Notes: generated from the sequence alone by a model not told the origin. Shown: positions 1 to 9,042, numbered from the stretch's first letter. The stretch is 64,000 nt of DNA from Deltaproteobacteria bacterium (GCA_020632995.1 JACKEN010000016.1:69423-133422), one strand, 5' to 3'. A program made the numbers and translations.

Positions 1-279
1 GCCCGACGCGCCACTCTCCTGGGCACGCCCCTCGAGCTCACCGCCCGCGAGTACGGCCTCTTGGAGCTCCTGGCGCTCCGGCCCGGCGAGACTCTGTCGC
101 GGGCCGCGATCACCGAGGCGCTGTACGCCGACGACGAGGACAAGGACAGCAACGTCATCGACGTCTTCGTCGCGCGCCTGCGGCGCAAGCTCACCGCGGC
201 GGGCGTGGACGGCGCGCGGCTCATCCAGACCCGCCGCGGCGAGGGCTACCGCCTGGAGCCCGACGAGGACACCCCTTGA
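1..279 (+). CDS. Response regulator, OmpR/PhoB type, C-terminal part (5' end outside window)
   Basis: Only the C-terminal winged-helix DNA-binding domain is inside the window; the frame is open from base 1. It shows the trans_reg_C pattern: LTAREYGLLELL near the start, then a recognition-helix region (NVIDVFVARLRRKL) and the wing RRGEGYRL just before the stop. The receiver domain lies upstream and is not visible. The stop overlaps the TTG start of the following histidine kinase by 4 bases, so the two are translationally coupled and very likely form one two-component system. The signal is unknown. Confidence 0.88.
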   Translation, partial: ARRATLLGTPLELTAREYGLLELLALRPGETLSRAAITEALYADDEDKDSNVIDVFVARLRRKLTAAGVDGARLIQTRRGEGYRLEPDEDTP

Positions 280-1631
280 GCCTCAGGACCCGCCTCATCT
301 TGATGCAAGTCGTGTTGACGGTCCTGCTCCTCGGCGGGATCTGGCTGCGCCTCGGGAGCTCCTTCGCGGGGTGGTCCGAGGAGGTGGTGGACGCCGCGCT
401 CCACGCCCGCTTCGACGCGCTCACCGCCCAGCTGGAGGACGAGCACGGTCGGCTCGAGCTGGACGACGAGGACGACGACGGGGGCCCGTTCCGGATCACC
501 GACGGCGCGGGCGCAGTGCAGCTTGCCCGGGGCTTCACGGCCTACGCCAGCCTCGACGAGACGCCCGGCTACCGCACCGCGACCCTCCCGGACGGGCGCG
601 CGGTGCGGGCCCTCACCGGGACGATCCAGCGGCGCCACCACAAGACGTTCGTCCTGACGGTGGCGCGCCCGACCCGAACCTTCACCGCGCTGTCGACCCG
701 GTTCCTCCGGGGCATCCTCGTCACCCTCGGGGTGGGGGTGGTGCTGGGCGCGCTGGGCTCGGCGATCCTGGCCGCGCTGTTGGTGGCGCCGATCCGGCGG
801 CTGGCCGACGAGGTCGCGGGCCTCGAGGTGCAGGCCCTGCACCACCGCATCTCGAGCCCGAGCCGCGACCCGAGCCTCACCCAGCTCACCGCGTCCTTCA
901 ACGGGCTCCTCGCGCGCCTGGACGAGGCGTTCAGCCGCCAACGCACCTTCGTCGCCCGCGCAAGCCACGCCCTCAAGACGCCGCTGGCCACCGTGCTGAC
1001 CCAGGCCGAGGTGGCCCTGCACCGCGAGCGCGACGCCGCGGCCTATCGGCGCGCCCTGGAGGAGATCGCGGCGTCGGCCAGGGAGTCCGCGGCGGTGGTG
1101 GAGGGGCTGCTCGCGGCCAGCCGCGCCGACGCGGCAGCGGAGCACCTCTCACCGACCGCGGTGCCGGCGGCCCAGCTCCTCGACGAGGCCGGCCGGCTCT
1201 TCGGCCCGACCGCGGCGCAAGCTGGGTTGACGCTCGAGCTCGCGGCGAGCCCCGGCGCGGTGATCCACGCCGACCCGGATCGCTTGCGCGAGATCATCGC
1301 GGCCCTGCTCGACAACGCCATCCGGTACACGCCGGCCGGGGGCGAGGTCGGCCTCCGGGTGGACACGCTGGACGCGGGGGCCCGGGTCGAGGTCTGGGAC
1401 ACCGGCCTCGGGATCTCGGAGTCGGAGCGCGGCCGGGTCCAGGAGCGGTTCTTCCGCGGTGGGGCGGCGGAGGCCACCGGCCAACCGGGCACCGGGCTCG
1501 GCCTCGCCGTGGTGACCGCGCTGGCCGAGGCCCATCACGCGACGCTCGCCCTGGAGCCCCGGGCAGGCGGGGGCACCCGGGTCGTCTTGGAGTTCCCCGG
1601 GGAATTGTCCCCACCGGGTCGAGGGTCCTGA
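276..1631 (+). CDS. Two-component sensor histidine kinase (HAMP-HisKA-HATPase)
   Basis: A 451-residue membrane kinase that should phosphorylate the regulator encoded just upstream. An N-terminal membrane segment (about residues 7-25) is followed by a periplasmic sensor loop of about 110 residues rich in Glu/Asp, a second membrane segment (about 143-170) and a HAMP linker. The dimerisation helix has SHALKTPL with the phospho-acceptor His231; this is a conservative variant of the usual HELRTPL. The ATPase domain has the N box (DNAIRYTP), the DTGLGI box and GTGLGLAVV. The TTG start is chosen because it overlaps the regulator stop (TTGA). The acidic loop (ELDDEDDDGG) could bind a cation, but this is a guess. 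Confidence 0.9.
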   Translation: MSLRTRLILMQVVLTVLLLGGIWLRLGSSFAGWSEEVVDAALHARFDALTAQLEDEHGRLELDDEDDDGGPFRITDGAGAVQLARGFTAYASLDETPGYRTATLPDGRAVRALTGTIQRRHHKTFVLTVARPTRTFTALSTRFLRGILVTLGVGVVLGALGSAILAALLVAPIRRLADEVAGLEVQALHHRISSPSRDPSLTQLTASFNGLLARLDEAFSRQRTFVARASHALKTPLATVLTQAEVALHRERDAAAYRRALEEIAASARESAAVVEGLLAASRADAAAEHLSPTAVPAAQLLDEAGRLFGPTAAQAGLTLELAASPGAVIHADPDRLREIIAALLDNAIRYTPAGGEVGLRVDTLDAGARVEVWDTGLGISESERGRVQERFFRGGAAEATGQPGTGLGLAVVTALAEAHHATLALEPRAGGGTRVVLEFPGELSPPGRGS

Positions 1632-1706
1632 ACCACGCTGACACATACACGACTTTCGTATCTTGTAATCGTCGCCAAGACTCGGGCGGACCCCCTACGG
1701 TGACGC

Positions 1707-3272
1707 ATGGTCGATCCAGGGAGTGGGTCCACGGGTGTCGACAGCACCTGGGAGGGTATCCGACTCACCATCGACGCCGCACCCATGCCCATGATGCTGG
1801 TGGCCCGCGACGGGGTCATCCGGATGGCCAACGAAGCCACCTGCACCCTGGCGGAGCTGCCCCAAGCGCAGCTGATCGGGTCCTCGGTCGACCAGCTGGT
1901 GCCCGCCGCCGCGCGCGCAGCCCACTCCCGGTGGCGAGCGGACTACCTCGAGGCACCCGAGCGGCGCCCCATGGGCTCAGGGCGCGATCTCGCGCTCACC
2001 CGCGCGGACGGAAGCACCGTCCCGGTGGAGATCGGCCTCAACCCGCTCCAGGTCGAAGGCGAGCGCTTCGTGCTCTGCTCGATCATCGACCTGCGGGAGC
2101 GCCAGCGGGCAGAGCGGGACCGGGCCCAGCTCGAGATCGAGGCCGCCGAGGCGGATCGGCTCCGGAGCCTGAAGCTCATGGCCGGTGGGGTAGCTCACGA
2201 CTTCAACAACATGTTGGTGAGCGTGCTGGGGAATGCCAGCCTCCTTGCCGGCGCCCTCGATCCGGAGTCCGAGCTTTGCGAGTGGGCGCAAGACATCGAA
2301 CAGGCCGCCACTCAGGCGGCTGAACTGGCCAAGCAGATGCTCGCCTTCAGCGGCGGCGGCCAGTTCGTGGTCGAGCCCACGGACCTCAACGCGCTCATCC
2401 GCGGCTTCTTGCCTCTCATCAAGACCCTGGTGCCGCGCTCGGTGATGCTGCGGACCCGATTGGCGGAGGACCTGCCCCCGGTCCCGGTGGATCGAGGCCA
2501 GATCCGCCAGATCCTCACCAATCTGGTCTCCAACGCCGCCGACGCCATGAAGGGCGAGGGGTCGATCGTGCTGCGGACATCGACCATCACCATCGTTCCG
2601 GAGCTGTTCGAACAGGGCATCTGGCTGGGCGATCGCCTCACCGGCACGTGCGTCGGCATTGACGTGTCCGATGATGGCCCCGGCATTCCGCCAGACAGCT
2701 TGCGGAAGATCTTCGAGCCCTTCTACACCACCCGCAAGGAGGGCCACGGGATGGGGCTCGCCGCGGTGCTGGGCATCGTGAAGGCCCACGGCGGCTGCAT
2801 CTCGGTCTACTCGGAGCTGGGCCAGGGCACGACCTTCAAGGTGTTCCTGCCGGTCCGTGAAGTGGGGCATGACGGCCCAGCGGAGGCCGCAGAGCCCGAC
2901 GTCAGCTCGGCGCAACCCCTCGTGCTGGTGATCGACGATGAGGACGCGGTCCGCCGCTTCGCCGCCCGGGCGCTCGCCCGCGGCGGCTACCGCGCCGAGC
3001 TGGCCGGCGACCCGCGGGATGGGATCGAGATGTTCCGCACCCTGCACCAACAGATCGCCTTGGTGCTCCTCGACCTCTCCATGCCGCACCTCAACGGGCG
3101 TGAGGTCTACCGCCTGCTGCAGCGCATCGATCCAGACGTGCCGGTCGTGGTGATGAGCGGCTTCAGTCAGGAGGAGATCACGCTCCGCTTCGCGGGCCGG
3201 CGCATCGGCGTACTCCAGAAGCCCTTCACCACCAAGGTCCTCCTCGAGACGGTGGCGAGCGCCATGTCCTGA
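1707..3272 (+). CDS. Hybrid histidine kinase: PAS, NtrB-type kinase core, C-terminal receiver
   Basis: A 521-residue soluble hybrid kinase. A PAS domain occupies about residues 13-125, followed by a coiled linker and the kinase core with GGVAHDFNNML, where His164 is the predicted phospho-acceptor. HATPase motifs follow: NLVSNAADAM, DDGPGIP and GHGMGLAAV. The C-terminal receiver (about 405-520) begins LVIDDEDAVRRF, and Asp456 in LLDLSMP is the acceptor; the conserved Lys is in LQKPFT. No membrane segment is seen, so the signal is cytosolic. No dedicated output regulator lies beside it, and the 75-bp gap from the upstream kinase suggests its own promoter. Confidence 0.9.
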   Translation: MVDPGSGSTGVDSTWEGIRLTIDAAPMPMMLVARDGVIRMANEATCTLAELPQAQLIGSSVDQLVPAAARAAHSRWRADYLEAPERRPMGSGRDLALTRADGSTVPVEIGLNPLQVEGERFVLCSIIDLRERQRAERDRAQLEIEAAEADRLRSLKLMAGGVAHDFNNMLVSVLGNASLLAGALDPESELCEWAQDIEQAATQAAELAKQMLAFSGGGQFVVEPTDLNALIRGFLPLIKTLVPRSVMLRTRLAEDLPPVPVDRGQIRQILTNLVSNAADAMKGEGSIVLRTSTITIVPELFEQGIWLGDRLTGTCVGIDVSDDGPGIPPDSLRKIFEPFYTTRKEGHGMGLAAVLGIVKAHGGCISVYSELGQGTTFKVFLPVREVGHDGPAEAAEPDVSSAQPLVLVIDDEDAVRRFAARALARGGYRAELAGDPRDGIEMFRTLHQQIALVLLDLSMPHLNGREVYRLLQRIDPDVPVVVMSGFSQEEITLRFAGRRIGVLQKPFTTKVLLETVASAMS

Positions 3273-3281
3273 GCCATCGGG

Positions 3282-3301
3282 GCTTGCCCATCCGGGCAGG
3301 C
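3282..3301 (+). terminator. Possible hairpin terminator
   Basis: Nine bases after the hybrid kinase stop, GCTTGCCC and GGGCAGGC can form an 8-bp stem (one G-T pair) around an ATCC loop. There is no T-run, so it may act only as a weak or factor-assisted terminator. A TTGACA box lies just after it (3306-3311), but I see no good -10 at the right spacing. Confidence 0.35.
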
Positions 3302-3339
3302 TCGGTTGACATCCTCGACAGACGTGCTTTCCTGTACGG

Positions 3340-4551
3340 ATGCGCGGCGTAGCTCGGTGGTCCCTGGCCCTGCTGGCCGTCGCGTTCGTGGCCGCCTGCG
3401 GCACGACCCGGGAGCGGGACGGCGGGGCGCGGGTGGACGCCGCGCTCGCGGACACCGGCAGGGTCGCGACGGACAGCGGCGTCGAGACCGACGGCGGCGT
3501 CGAGACCGACGGCGGCGTCGAGGCCGACAGCGGCGTCGAGGCCGACGCAGGCGAGACCGACGGCGGCGACGCGGGCGTGGCCGACAGCGGCGTCGAGACC
3601 GACGGCGGCGTGGAGCTCGACGCGGGCGCGCCGGACAGCGGCGTCGAGCTCGACGCGGGTGCTCCCGACAGCGGCCTCCCGCCGGACAGCGGCCTCCCGC
3701 CCGACAGCGGCCTCCCGCCGGACAGCGGCGTCCCGCCCGACAGCGGCGTCCTCCCCGACGCCGGCTTCACCACCCCCATGCGCGTGGTGGCCGCCAACCT
3801 CACGAGCGGCAACTACCAGAACTACGACCCTGGCCACGGCGTCCGGATCCTCGAGGGCATCCAGCCCGACGTCGTGTTGATCCAGGAGTTCAACATCAAC
3901 AACAACACCGACCCCGACGTGCGCGGCCTCGTAGACACGGTCTGCGGCACCACCTGCAGCTGGGTGCGAGGCGCCACCGGCAGCATCCCCAACGGGGTCA
4001 TCTCGCGCTGGCCGATCATCGACTCGGGCACCTGGGCCGACGCCGAGGTCGGCAACCGCGGCTTCACCTGGGCCCGCATCGACGTGCCCGGTCCGGTGGA
4101 CCTCTGGGCGGTGAGCGTGCACCTGCTGACCCGCAACGCGAGCACCCGGAACACCGAGGCCACCCAGCTGGTGGGGTACATCCAGGCCAACGTGCCGGCG
4201 AACGACTACCTGGTCATCGGCGGCGATCTCAACACCGACGGCCGCAACGAGGGCGCCCTCGGCACCTTCTCGCAGCTGGTCGACGTGACGACGGTGCCGG
4301 TGGACGCCGACGGGAACGACAACACCAACGCCGGCCGCACCAAGCCCTACGACTGGGTGATGCCGGATCCGGACCTGGCCGCCCACGCCGCACCAGTGCA
4401 GGTGGGCGGCCACAGCTTCGCGTCCGGCCTCGTGCTCGACACCCGGATCTTCACCCCGCTGTCCGCCATCGCCCCTGCCCTTCAGGGCGACAGCGGGGCC
4501 ACCAACATGCAGCACATGGCGGTGGTGCGGGACTTCCTCATCCCCGAGTGA
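3340..4551 (+). CDS. Lipoprotein with Asp/Gly repeat linker and endonuclease/exonuclease/phosphatase (EEP) domain
   Basis: A 403-residue lipoprotein. The signal peptide ends in a lipobox with the lipidated residue Cys20. Residues 25-145 are a low-complexity linker of short repeats (DSGVETDGGVE, then LPPDSG), typical of myxobacterial surface lipoproteins. From about residue 147 comes an EEP (DNase I-like) domain: MRVVAANLTSGN (first strand and Asn), Glu183 in VVLIQEF as metal ligand, GGDLNTD with Asp296 and Asn298, and a C-terminal MQHMAV in which His392 takes the place of the usual SDH histidine. The catalytic set looks complete, so hydrolysis of DNA or another phosphoester at the cell surface is plausible; the substrate cannot be read. 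Its 3' end overlaps the convergent small gene by 14 bases. Confidence 0.85.
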   Translation: MRGVARWSLALLAVAFVAACGTTRERDGGARVDAALADTGRVATDSGVETDGGVETDGGVEADSGVEADAGETDGGDAGVADSGVETDGGVELDAGAPDSGVELDAGAPDSGLPPDSGLPPDSGLPPDSGVPPDSGVLPDAGFTTPMRVVAANLTSGNYQNYDPGHGVRILEGIQPDVVLIQEFNINNNTDPDVRGLVDTVCGTTCSWVRGATGSIPNGVISRWPIIDSGTWADAEVGNRGFTWARIDVPGPVDLWAVSVHLLTRNASTRNTEATQLVGYIQANVPANDYLVIGGDLNTDGRNEGALGTFSQLVDVTTVPVDADGNDNTNAGRTKPYDWVMPDPDLAAHAAPVQVGGHSFASGLVLDTRIFTPLSAIAPALQGDSGATNMQHMAVVRDFLIPE

Positions 4552-4885
4552 CGCAAGCCAGCCTGCCGGGCGACGTGTGCACCGCGGTGCGGAACGCGTA
4601 GACGCAGGTGGCGGCCTCGTCCCAGGTGAGCTCGCCCTGGCACCCCAGCTCGTGGAAGTAGCGGCCCACCGCCCGGGCCATCAGGGCCGACTCGGCGTCC
4701 TCCCAGATCCACCAGTCCTGGTCCTCCACCACCCCGTGCACCGCGAACAAGCGCGGGCCCGGGCGCGCCGCCACGCCCACGTACCAGGCCCACGGCGGGC
4801 CGCCCTCCTCCCGAATATGGGCCTCGACCCGCCGGACGACGCTCCCGGCGGAGCGGGATCGGGCCAGCGCCCTGACTCCAGACAT
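4538..4885 (-). CDS. Conserved-looking small hypothetical protein
   Basis: A 115-residue soluble protein that I do not recognise. The start at 4885 is chosen because AGGAGG lies eight bases upstream on the minus strand; the open frame continues further upstream (to 5158), but that part reads as non-coding. The protein is rich in Trp/Glu (DQDWWIWEDAES) and has a single Cys pair far apart. It converges with the EEP lipoprotein with a 14-base overlap. No domain is assigned. Confidence 0.6.
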   Translation of the reverse strand: MSGVRALARSRSAGSVVRRVEAHIREEGGPPWAWYVGVAARPGPRLFAVHGVVEDQDWWIWEDAESALMARAVGRYFHELGCQGELTWDEAATCVYAFRTAVHTSPGRLACVTRG

Positions 4886-5199
4886 ACGTGTACCTCCTGA
4901 GCCACACAGTTCGTGGCCCTGGGCCCGTTGCAGGGCGGGGAAGCACCTGGTACCGTCGAAGGTGCGACAACGACGTGGATGCGCCGCCCTGTTCGGCGCC
5001 TTCTCGTACGGCCCCCGGAGTTGCCGCTTCGGGGGCCGGTTCCATTTTGGGGGTCTGGTGAACCGCGGCGCGGACGCGCTCGGCGAAACCAGCCCTGAAC
5101 GATTGATCCCGATCTCGGCCGAACGATCAAGGGATCGCCACCACCAAATGTTGGGCACTCAGCGGATCGGTACCCCAACCCGGTGTGCTCCGATCCCGG
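4886..5199. other. Intergenic stretch with hairpins
   Basis: About 310 bases lie between two minus-strand genes. I see no convincing gene. It holds a perfect 8-bp inverted repeat (GGCCCCCG at 5010-5017, CGGGGGCC at 5030-5037) and a weaker TTGATC/GATCAA pair near 5105-5130. It should contain the promoter of the small gene that starts at 4885 and the 3' end of the crcB transcript. Confidence 0.4.
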
Positions 5200-5580
5200 T
5201 CAGCTGGCGAACACGCGGCCCAGCGACATGCCGAGGAACCCGGTGGCAAGGCACCCGAGGACGGTGGCGGCCAGGTAGCCCAGCCCCGCCCCCCAGCGCC
5301 CGGTCTCGAGCATCGAGATCACCTCGTAGTTGAAGGTCGAGTACGTGGTGAAGCCGCCCATGGCCCCGGTGGTGAGGGCCAGGCGCAGGGCGGGCGAGCC
5401 GCCCGCGCTCTCGATCATCGCCTGGAGCAGGAAGCCGAGCAGGAACGAGCCCCCCAGGTTGGCGAACCAGGTGCCGTAGGGCCACTGGGCCCCGAGCCAG
5501 CGGGCCGCGCCAAGGGCCAACAGGTACCGCCCGCCCGAGCCCACCGCGCCGCCGAGGCACACCCACAAGAACCGGTCCAT
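5200..5580 (-). CDS. crcB: Fluoride channel CrcB/Fluc
   Basis: A 126-residue four-helix membrane protein of the Fluc family, which acts as a dual-topology dimer to let fluoride leave the cell. Family signatures are clear: GGAVGSGGRYLLAL at the N terminus, GTWFANLGGSFLLGFL with the key Asn, and GAMGGFTTYSTFNYE with the Thr/Ser/Phe track around the central Na+ site. The length is normal for the family. It is a single gene, as expected for a homodimeric Fluc. I looked for the conserved core of a fluoride riboswitch in the 78 bases separating it from the divergent Rieske gene and did not find it. Confidence 0.93.
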   Translation of the reverse strand: MDRFLWVCLGGAVGSGGRYLLALGAARWLGAQWPYGTWFANLGGSFLLGFLLQAMIESAGGSPALRLALTTGAMGGFTTYSTFNYEVISMLETGRWGAGLGYLAATVLGCLATGFLGMSLGRVFAS

Positions 5581-5658
5581 GGCCGGCCCAGGCCTAGCAC
5601 GAGGGGGCGCCGCCGAGCCATGGCGCGGCCGCCCCCCAGGCGCTAACCTCGGCGCGTC

Positions 5659-6723
5659 ATGGAGGCGGCTCCCGTGGTGCCCATCCCGACCAAGCGTCGG
5701 TTCTCATTGGCCCGGGTGCTGGACCACTGGTACATCGCCTGCGCCGCCCACGAGCTGGGCGCGCGCCCCCTGGCCCGCACGATCTTCGACACCCCGCTCG
5801 TGCTGTTCCGGTCCGAGGGCGCGCCGGTGGCCCTGTTGGACCGGTGCGCCCACCGGAACGTCCCGCTCTCGCTCGGCTTCGTGGAGGGCGAGCGCCTTGT
5901 CTGCGGCTACCACGGGTGGGCCTTCGACCACGACGGCGCCTGCCGCGACGTGCCCGCCCTGTGCGGCGCGGCCGAGGGGAAGGCGCGCCGGGTGCCGCGC
6001 TTCGCCACCCGGGAGCAGCACGGCTTCGTCTGGGTCTACATGCGCCCCGACGTCGAGCCCGAGCGCGAGCCCTACGCGTTCCCGCACCTCGACGACGCCC
6101 GCTACAGCACGGTGCGGCACGGGATGGACTTCCCGGGCTCGCTCCACGCCACTCTCGAGAACATCCTCGACGTGCCGCACACCGCGTACCTGCACCGGGG
6201 CCTGTTCCGTGGGGTGAAGAAGAACGAGATCACCGCGGTGGTCCGCCGCACCGCGGACCGGGCCGAGGCCGAGTACCTGGGCGAGCCGCGCCCCACCGGG
6301 GTCATGGGCAGCATCCTGGCGCCGGGTGGCGGCACCGTGACCCACTTCGACCGCTTCATCCTGCCGTCGATCGCGCAGGTGGAGTACGGCCTCGGTGCCA
6401 AGAACCACCTCGTCATCACCTCCGCCCTCACCCCGATCTCGGACTTCGAGACGCGCCTGTTCGCGGTGGCCACCTTCCGCACCGTGATCCCCGCGCCGCT
6501 CTTGAAAGCCGTCTTGCTCCCGATCGGGAAGAAGGTTCTGGAGCAGGACCGGCGGATGCTCCAGGCGCAGACCGACGCCGTGCAGCGCTTCGGGGGCGAG
6601 CAGTACGTGAACACCGACGTGGACCTCTTGGGGCCCCACATCCTGCGCCTCTTGCGGCAGGCGGAGCGCGGCGAGTCGCCGCAGGAAGACCTGCACGAAG
6701 AGCAGGTCAGATTGCGAGCTTGA
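5659..6723 (+). CDS. Rieske non-heme iron oxygenase, alpha subunit-like
   Basis: A 354-residue single-component-type Rieske oxygenase. The 2Fe-2S ligands are Cys63/His65 (CAHRN) and Cys82/His85 (CGYHGW). The catalytic domain has the mononuclear iron motif: Asn168, Asp171, His174 and His179 in NILDVPHTAYLH. It resembles the aromatic-ring-hydroxylating and demethylating group rather than a plain Rieske ferredoxin. The substrate cannot be inferred, and no reductase is adjacent; a small ferredoxin at 58.6 kb is too distant to assign. The next gene starts four bases after the stop, so the two may share a transcript. Confidence 0.9.
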   Translation: MEAAPVVPIPTKRRFSLARVLDHWYIACAAHELGARPLARTIFDTPLVLFRSEGAPVALLDRCAHRNVPLSLGFVEGERLVCGYHGWAFDHDGACRDVPALCGAAEGKARRVPRFATREQHGFVWVYMRPDVEPEREPYAFPHLDDARYSTVRHGMDFPGSLHATLENILDVPHTAYLHRGLFRGVKKNEITAVVRRTADRAEAEYLGEPRPTGVMGSILAPGGGTVTHFDRFILPSIAQVEYGLGAKNHLVITSALTPISDFETRLFAVATFRTVIPAPLLKAVLLPIGKKVLEQDRRMLQAQTDAVQRFGGEQYVNTDVDLLGPHILRLLRQAERGESPQEDLHEEQVRLRA

Positions 6724-6727
6724 GGCC

Positions 6728-8368
6728 ATGCGGTCGTATCGTTGCTTCTTGGTGACAGTGGGGTGCCTGGTCACGCTGGCGTGTGGTGCGCCTTCCGCCA
6801 GCCCGCCCGACGAGGACGGGGGAACCGATGGCGGCGTCGACGCCGGGCTCACGGTGGACGCTGGCGCTTCGGACGCTGGCACCCCGGATACCGGCACTCC
6901 GGACGCGGGCACGCCGGACACAGGCATGCCGGACACCGGCGCCCCGGACTCCGGCACCCCGGACTCGGGCACCTCACCGGATTCAGGCATCCCAGACGCA
7001 GGCCCCCCGGACGCCGGCACCGAGCCCGACGGTGGGGGGTGCCCGGTGCGCGTCCCGGCGCCGGACGTGGACCCGTGGAGCGTCCGCCTGCCGGCGGCGG
7101 GCTTCGGCGGCGTGATCACCCAGACCAACGGCGGCCACCAGGACGTGCTCCTCAAGAGCCCCGCCCCCCAGCTCGACTACACCCGCGTCGGCGTCCGCCT
7201 GGACTGGGGCGGCACCATCGTCTTCTGGGGCCTGTCGGCCAACCCCGCCTCGAACACCATCGACGCCAACGACACCGGCCGGGAGGTGCAGATCGCCCTC
7301 TACGATCCCGAGCGGAACCGTCAGCCGTGCGCCTGGAACGCCAGCTGTCTCTCCTCGTCGACGTCGTGCGGCAACTCCATCACCTACCTGGGCTGGAACC
7401 CGGTGCAGGGCGGCGACGAGTGCAACCGCGGCGCGGCCACCACCTGGGCCACCGCGGGGGACGCGCTGCGGGTCATGGTGACGCCCGTCCAATGGAACCC
7501 GGACTGGGACGCGACGGACTGCCGCAACTCCGGTTGCGGAGGGGCCGCCCGGCCCGCACAGGTGAGCTACCTGATGGACCTGCGCTTCGTGACCCCGCTG
7601 GTGGTGGAGCTCAGCCTCGAGGTCCAGAGCGCCGAGGCCTTCGACCACGGCGTGACCGGGCAGGAGTTCCCCACCATGTACGTGTCCCACGGGAGCGGCG
7701 GCCCGGATCTGCCGCTCCTCCTCGACGCCTCGGGCACCGCCATCGCAATCGATCAGCCGGCCAACGACGGCTTCACCATGAAGAACTTCACCAGCCCGGC
7801 GCCCTGGGTCACGTTCCAGAACACCAGCCGCGACTACGGCGTCGGCCTCGCCATGGACCAGGGCGTGACCCTCTTCCAGGGCTGGGCGGGGAGCGGCAGC
7901 GGCGCGCCGTACTTCCACAACGTGCGCGCCCGGCTGGCCTTCGGGCTCGGCGCGGGCGCCACCGTGCGCGGTCGCGCCTACCTCGCGCTGGGCGGCGCCG
8001 CCACGATCTCGGCCTCGCTCACCGCGGCCCTGGCCCAGCGGCCGGCCTTCGGCTGGGTCGACGCGCCGGCGCCGGGCACCCAGGCCCAGGGCGCCAGCGT
8101 CACCGTGGGCGGGTGGGCCCTGTCGCCCACCGGGCAGGCCACCGTGACGGTGGAGCTGGACGGTCAGCCGGTGGCGACGCTCCCGGTGGACCGCCCGCGC
8201 CCCGACGTGTGCCAGATCTACCCGGCGTACACAGGCTGCCCCGCGGTGGGATTCTCAGGGACGGTGTCGCTGGCGGGGCTCGACGCGTGCGCCCACGTGC
8301 TGAGCGTGGTGGCCACGACGCCGGCGGGGGTGCGGACCGTGCTGGGTGAGCGGCTCGTCCAGCGATAG
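6728..8368 (+). CDS. Lipoprotein with (Asp-Ala-Gly-Thr-Pro)-type repeat linker, unknown ectodomain
   Basis: A 546-residue predicted lipoprotein with lipobox Cys19 (VTLAC). Residues 27-105 are DAGTPDTGTPDSG-type repeats, a flexible surface stalk. The ectodomain (about 110-546) is rich in Gly/Trp/Thr and has a Cys-rich patch (CAWNASCLSSSTSCGN, then further Cys) that could form disulfides. The C-terminal 90 residues (about 450-546) look like an Ig-like or bacterial adhesion-type beta domain (GWALSPTGQATVTVELDG). I do not recognise the main domain. It follows the Rieske gene by only four bases, but a functional link is not evident. Confidence 0.75.
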   Translation: MRSYRCFLVTVGCLVTLACGAPSASPPDEDGGTDGGVDAGLTVDAGASDAGTPDTGTPDAGTPDTGMPDTGAPDSGTPDSGTSPDSGIPDAGPPDAGTEPDGGGCPVRVPAPDVDPWSVRLPAAGFGGVITQTNGGHQDVLLKSPAPQLDYTRVGVRLDWGGTIVFWGLSANPASNTIDANDTGREVQIALYDPERNRQPCAWNASCLSSSTSCGNSITYLGWNPVQGGDECNRGAATTWATAGDALRVMVTPVQWNPDWDATDCRNSGCGGAARPAQVSYLMDLRFVTPLVVELSLEVQSAEAFDHGVTGQEFPTMYVSHGSGGPDLPLLLDASGTAIAIDQPANDGFTMKNFTSPAPWVTFQNTSRDYGVGLAMDQGVTLFQGWAGSGSGAPYFHNVRARLAFGLGAGATVRGRAYLALGGAATISASLTAALAQRPAFGWVDAPAPGTQAQGASVTVGGWALSPTGQATVTVELDGQPVATLPVDRPRPDVCQIYPAYTGCPAVGFSGTVSLAGLDACAHVLSVVATTPAGVRTVLGERLVQR

Positions 8369-8439
8369 CCGGCACAGGCGGGCTGCGCGCCCCGCCGCGG
8401 CCGCTGACCCGAGCGCGTCGACTCTGCTATGCTGGCCCG

Positions 8440-9042
8440 GTGGTCGCGGTGGGCACCATCCCCTCCGGCGAGATCGTGGGCACCGCGGACGAGCGCGTCA
8501 TCATGCGCAACGTCCGCTGGGACCAGTTCGAGGCCATGGTCGCCTTCCGGGGTGACGCGTCCTCCCCACGCTTCGCCTATCTGGAGGGCAACCTCGAGAT
8601 CATGAGCCCGTCGCGTGCCCACGTGACCATGAAGAGCCTCATCGGTGCGCTCGTCGAGCTGTACGCTTTCGAGAATGGGCTGGACTTCACCGCGGTGGGC
8701 TCGTGGCTCCTGAAGGACGCGCCGAAGGCGCGGGGGCTCGAGCCCGACGAGTGCTACATCGTGGGGGATCCAAACAAGGATCGGCCCGACCTCGCGATCG
8801 AAGTCGTGTGGACGAGCGGCGGCCTCGACAAGCTCGAGATCTACCGGTGCCTCGGGGTGCGTGAGGTCTGGATCGTGAAGGACGGCAAGGTCACCGTCCA
8901 CCGGCTCGAGGGCGAGGCCTACGTCGAGATCCCCGGCAGCGAGGTCTTCGCAGGCATCGACCTCGAGCTCGTGATGCGCCTCGTCGATGAGCCCACCACG
9001 AGCGCGGCGATGCGCAAGATGCGTGACGCGCTCCGCGGCTGA
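8440..9042 (+). CDS. Uma2-family (DUF820) PD-(D/E)XK nuclease-like protein
   Basis: A 200-residue cytosolic protein of the Uma2/DUF820 family, which has a restriction-endonuclease-like fold. The family patterns are present: YLEGNLEIMSPS near residue 48, then RPDLAIEVVWTS with Asp117 and Glu121 and Lys131 shortly after, and the Y-x-x-x-GV-x-EVWIV segment (about 135-146). Such genes are often present in many copies in cyanobacteria and myxobacteria; their biological role is poorly understood. The GTG start at 8440 is the first in frame. It is monocistronic as far as seen. Confidence 0.88.
   Translation: MVAVGTIPSGEIVGTADERVIMRNVRWDQFEAMVAFRGDASSPRFAYLEGNLEIMSPSRAHVTMKSLIGALVELYAFENGLDFTAVGSWLLKDAPKARGLEPDECYIVGDPNKDRPDLAIEVVWTSGGLDKLEIYRCLGVREVWIVKDGKVTVHRLEGEAYVEIPGSEVFAGIDLELVMRLVDEPTTSAAMRKMRDALRG

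Noticed and set aside
371..2323. 650-codon open frame on the + strand across the first two kinase genes
   Set aside because: Arg/Pro/Gly-rich shadow of the true frames; it crosses two real genes and shows no domain.
1977..3812. 611-codon minus-strand open frame
   Set aside because: Antisense shadow caused by high GC; it lies under the hybrid kinase and the lipoprotein repeat.
3306..4601. 431-codon + strand open frame parallel to the EEP lipoprotein
   Set aside because: Arg-rich frame made by the repeat region; the neighbouring frame has a signal peptide and catalytic motifs.
5580..5660. Fluoride riboswitch before crcB
   Set aside because: The conserved core of the riboswitch is not present in the gap between crcB and the Rieske gene.
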